A DNA stretch of 41,656 nucleotides from an uncultured Acetobacteraceae bacterium (GTDB lineage: Bacteria; Pseudomonadota; Alphaproteobacteria; Acetobacterales; Acetobacteraceae), in NCBI GenBank assembly GCA_903918195.1, contig CAIXDS010000214.1, forward strand, positions 1 to 41,656. The letters are read 5' to 3'. Both the position numbers and the translations under genes were made by a program. The first letter of the stretch is position 1. Every line of letters begins with the position of its first letter. The notes under the pieces are model-generated. The model was not told the DNA's origin. It was given only the letters and a program-made list of their open reading frames with translations, and made no database searches. Positions 39,646 to 41,656 of the stretch are shown piece after piece.

Positions 39646-40778
39646 CGGGCGCCTCGTCCGCTTGGCCCCTCCCCCCAGCCCCCTCCCTCAAGGGGAGGGG
39701 GAGAAGAATCTGCTCCCCCTCCCCTTGAGGGAGGGGGCCGGGGGGAGGGGGCGGGAGGCGACTCACCCCCCGCATCATCCTCATCCCCATACCCCAGCAT
39801 CCGCAGCGCCCGTCCCGTCACGCCGCGCTTGCCGATGGCGTGGATGAGCGCCTCCTCCCGGCCATGCGTCACCCACACTTCGGGCGCGCCCACCTCGTCC
39901 ACGGTGGCGTTCAGCTCGTCCCAGTCGGCGTGATCGGAAATCACCAGCGGCAGTTCAACACCGCCCTGCTTCGCCCGCTGGCGCACCCGCATCCAGCCGG
40001 AGGCCATGCCCACCACCGGCTCGGCCAGCCGCCGCGCCCAGTTTTCTCCCACCGCCGAGGGCGGCGCCAGCACGATACTGCCCACCAGCTCCGCCTTGGC
40101 CGCCACGGTTGCCGGCCGCAGATCGCCGAGCCGCACGCCCTGCGCCTCATACACACGGCACATCGGTGCCAGCGCGCCGTGCAGGAACACCGGCCGGTCC
40201 CACCCGGCCGCGCGCAGCAGCGCGATCAGCCGCTGGCACTTGCCCAGCGAATAGCAGCCGACAACATGCGTGCGCTCGGGAAACAGCGCCCGGCTTTGCA
40301 GCAGCCTGCCGATCTCGGCCGCGGCCGGCGGATGGCGGAACACCGGCAGGGCGAAGGTCGCTTCGGTCACGAACACGTCGCACGGCACCGGCACGAAGGG
40401 CGCGCAGGTCGGATCAGGCGCCCGCTTATAGTCGCCGCTCACCACCGCGCGGCTGCCGCGATACTCCATGACCACCTGCGCGCTGCCCAGCACATGCCCG
40501 GCAGGCTGCAGCGAGAGAAGAACATCGCCCAACCGCAGCACCTCGCCCCAGCCGAGCGCCTGCCACGACAGGCACGCTTCCTCGCCCAGCCGTGCCTGCA
40601 TCAAGGCGAGCGTGGCAGGACTGGCCAGCACGGCGCGATGGCCGGGGCGGGCATGATCGGAATGGGCGTGGGTGACCACGGCGCGGTCCACCGGCCGCAC
40701 GGGATCGACAAAGAACCCGCCCGGCTCGCAGGACAATCCCTGCGGCAGCGGTTTCAGCCAGGTTGCGGGATGCGGCAT
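39642..40778 (-). CDS. Ligase-associated DNA damage response exonuclease (MBL fold)
   Basis: A 378-residue metallo-beta-lactamase-fold nuclease related to Artemis/SNM1 and CPSF. The metal motif VVTHAHSDHARPGHRAV has His37, His39, Asp41 and His42. LQPAGHVLGSAQVVMEYRGS, VVSGDYKRAPDPTCAPFVPV and VISDHADWDELNATVDEVG supply the remaining ligands, and PEVWVTHGRE is the end of the beta-CASP-like part. The last 35 or so residues (Pro, Ser, Gly, Glu-rich: SPRPPPSRGGGADSSPPPLE) are encoded by an inserted inverted repeat (39669-39747) and are probably not part of the original protein. It is upstream of, and coupled to, the ligase. ATG 40778 begins normally. Confidence 0.92.
   Translation of the reverse strand: MPHPATWLKPLPQGLSCEPGGFFVDPVRPVDRAVVTHAHSDHARPGHRAVLASPATLALMQARLGEEACLSWQALGWGEVLRLGDVLLSLQPAGHVLGSAQVVMEYRGSRAVVSGDYKRAPDPTCAPFVPVPCDVFVTEATFALPVFRHPPAAAEIGRLLQSRALFPERTHVVGCYSLGKCQRLIALLRAAGWDRPVFLHGALAPMCRVYEAQGVRLGDLRPATVAAKAELVGSIVLAPPSAVGENWARRLAEPVVGMASGWMRVRQRAKQGGVELPLVISDHADWDELNATVDEVGAPEVWVTHGREEALIHAIGKRGVTGRALRMLGYGDEDDAGGESPPAPSPRPPPSRGGGADSSPPPLEGGGWGEGPSGRGAR
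39669..39747. repeat. 35-bp-arm inverted repeat inside the exonuclease coding end
   Basis: Arms 39669-39703 and 39713-39747 are inverted copies with a single mismatch, separated by nine bases. Each arm consists of CCCTCCCTCAAGGGGAGGG-type sequence. Elements like this are widespread intergenic palindromes in alphaproteobacteria; here one is read through in frame. Confidence 0.9.
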
Positions 40779-40841
40779 GCCGCCCGATGTGGCAACGCGG
40801 CCGACGCCGCGCCACCTCTTTTCCGGTGCGCCCGAAGGCGG

Positions 40842-41438
40842 TCAGGCCGCGCCGGTCAGCTTCAGCAGCAGGCCGAGCCCGAGGAACACCAGCGCAACGG
40901 CGGTGTAATAGGGTGCCTCGTCCAGCCCGACGATGCGCCGCGGCCATTCGAGCACCAGAAACGCGCTGAACAGCACCGCGCCCATGCTGCCCAGCACGGC
41001 CAGCGCCTCATAGATCGATCCATTATAGCCCGGCACGAAGGCCAGTCCGACCAGCCCGAGCAGCCTGAACAGCGAGAGCAGCACCAGGCTGAACCCGGCC
41101 CCGTACTGCGCCGCCGCGACCAGCCCGCTGGTGTCGGTACCGTCATCCTCGATGCGCAGATACGCCAGCGCCACCAGATTGCCCGCGAGCAATGATGCCA
41201 GCACCGCGCCGCTCACCACGGTCTGCGCCAGCAGCAACGTCGCGTCCGGCCGGAACAGCGAGGCGAGCAGACCCACCAGGGTCGTTGCCAGGTAGAGCGC
41301 TCCGGCCTGGAGGACATAGTCGCGGGCCAATGACGGCGGGCGATCCACCTGCGTCGCGCCGAAGGCGAAGGGAGCGCCGAGGATCTCGGCGGTTACAGTG
41401 ACGCCCTGGCGAAGCGCGGCAGCATCGGCGATTGACAT
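40842..41438 (-). CDS. Multi-spanning membrane protein of unknown function
   Basis: A 198-residue protein. A cytoplasmic start (MSIADAAALRQGVTVTAEIL, then GAPFAF) is followed by five hydrophobic segments, among them YVLQAGALYLATTLVGLLAS, LLLAQTVVSGAVLASLLAG, GAGFSLVLLSLFRLLGLVGL, AVLGSMGAVLFSAFLVL and TAVALVFLGLGLLLKL. The general plan resembles Yip1-like membrane proteins, but I cannot confirm this. ATG 41438 fits with a GAGTGG upstream; the longer frame to 41603 is Arg/Cys-rich and unlikely. It lies 63 nt from the exonuclease start on the same strand and is perhaps co-transcribed with it. Confidence 0.65.
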   Translation of the reverse strand: MSIADAAALRQGVTVTAEILGAPFAFGATQVDRPPSLARDYVLQAGALYLATTLVGLLASLFRPDATLLLAQTVVSGAVLASLLAGNLVALAYLRIEDDGTDTSGLVAAAQYGAGFSLVLLSLFRLLGLVGLAFVPGYNGSIYEALAVLGSMGAVLFSAFLVLEWPRRIVGLDEAPYYTAVALVFLGLGLLLKLTGAA

Positions 41439-41656
41439 CTGGCCACTCGAAATCGGGAACTGACACCTGCAACTATCCCATCGATGACGATCTCGCAATG
41501 GGAATGCTGCGGCCCGGCAGCGGTTCTCAATGCGGCTGAGTTGCATTGGCGCCCGGTAGCGGCCCTTTATCCTGGGCATGGTGGTGAGTCCGGATTGCCA
41601 CACGGGCGGCGAAACGGCATGCGGCGCCAGATTCGGCGTATCGAAACGGCCGCCGA
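41439..41656. other. Right edge, no gene seen
   Basis: The last 218 bases show no frame with convincing composition or ribosome site; they may carry the promoter of the membrane-protein gene or of a gene beyond the window. Confidence 0.4.

Overview
The window is GC-rich DNA from an alphaproteobacterium, most likely Rhodospirillales/Acetobacteraceae. This is inferred from base composition, the rne-amiC-PBP1A-prfB gene order typical of alphaproteobacteria, an RNase E with an acidic insertion in its S1 domain and a C-terminal GWW motif, and protein character; no 16S or other decisive marker is present. No CRISPR array, tRNA, rRNA, complete insertion sequence or integrase was seen.

Layout. 0-0.6 kb: a decaying MNT/HEPN-type toxin-antitoxin pair. 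0.7-9.7 kb: mostly housekeeping and accessory metabolism (flavoprotein, secreted PRC-barrel protein, peroxiredoxin-like protein, LysR regulator next to glpD, orphan branched-chain amino-acid-type binding protein, CHAP hydrolase, RidA, and a lipoprotein coupled to an unknown protein). 9.96-10.33 kb: a collapsed catalase pseudogene. 10.4-19.1 kb: the core block with rne (minus), divergent from amiC, PBP1A and prfB (plus); prfB keeps its programmed +1 frameshift. 19.3-26.3 kb: LivK-type binding protein with a clear terminator, flavin reductase, Fsr-like exporter, ParB-like protein, and a compact minus-strand run of cyclopropane fatty acid synthase, metallophosphoesterase and a PHB-depolymerase-like esterase. 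26.5-28 kb: photolyase.

28.2-31.9 kb is the most unusual part. Four consecutive genes encode secreted or membrane proteins built from one repeated module, five copies in all, each with two cysteines 49-50 residues apart. I do not recognise this family. The genes have signal peptides, good ribosome sites and regular 46-49 nt gaps, and end at a perfect 14-bp inverted repeat facing a convergent small membrane-protein gene.

32-41.4 kb: parts of the ligase-associated DNA damage response system (PdeM, ATP-dependent ligase, MBL-fold exonuclease) are present but split. About 5.4 kb of other material lies between PdeM and the ligase, and the usual helicase is not seen. The intervening DNA holds a flavin reductase, an MFS exporter, two paralogous 32/33-residue membrane peptides, a 60-residue membrane protein, and a 653-residue protein joining an HTH-like N-terminus to a formylglycine-generating-enzyme fold that lacks the catalytic cysteines. 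Hairpin-rich repeats (a REPIN-like doublet, a 35-bp-arm palindrome inside the exonuclease gene, and a 112-bp multi-hairpin element) are concentrated here, which suggests a rearranged accessory segment.
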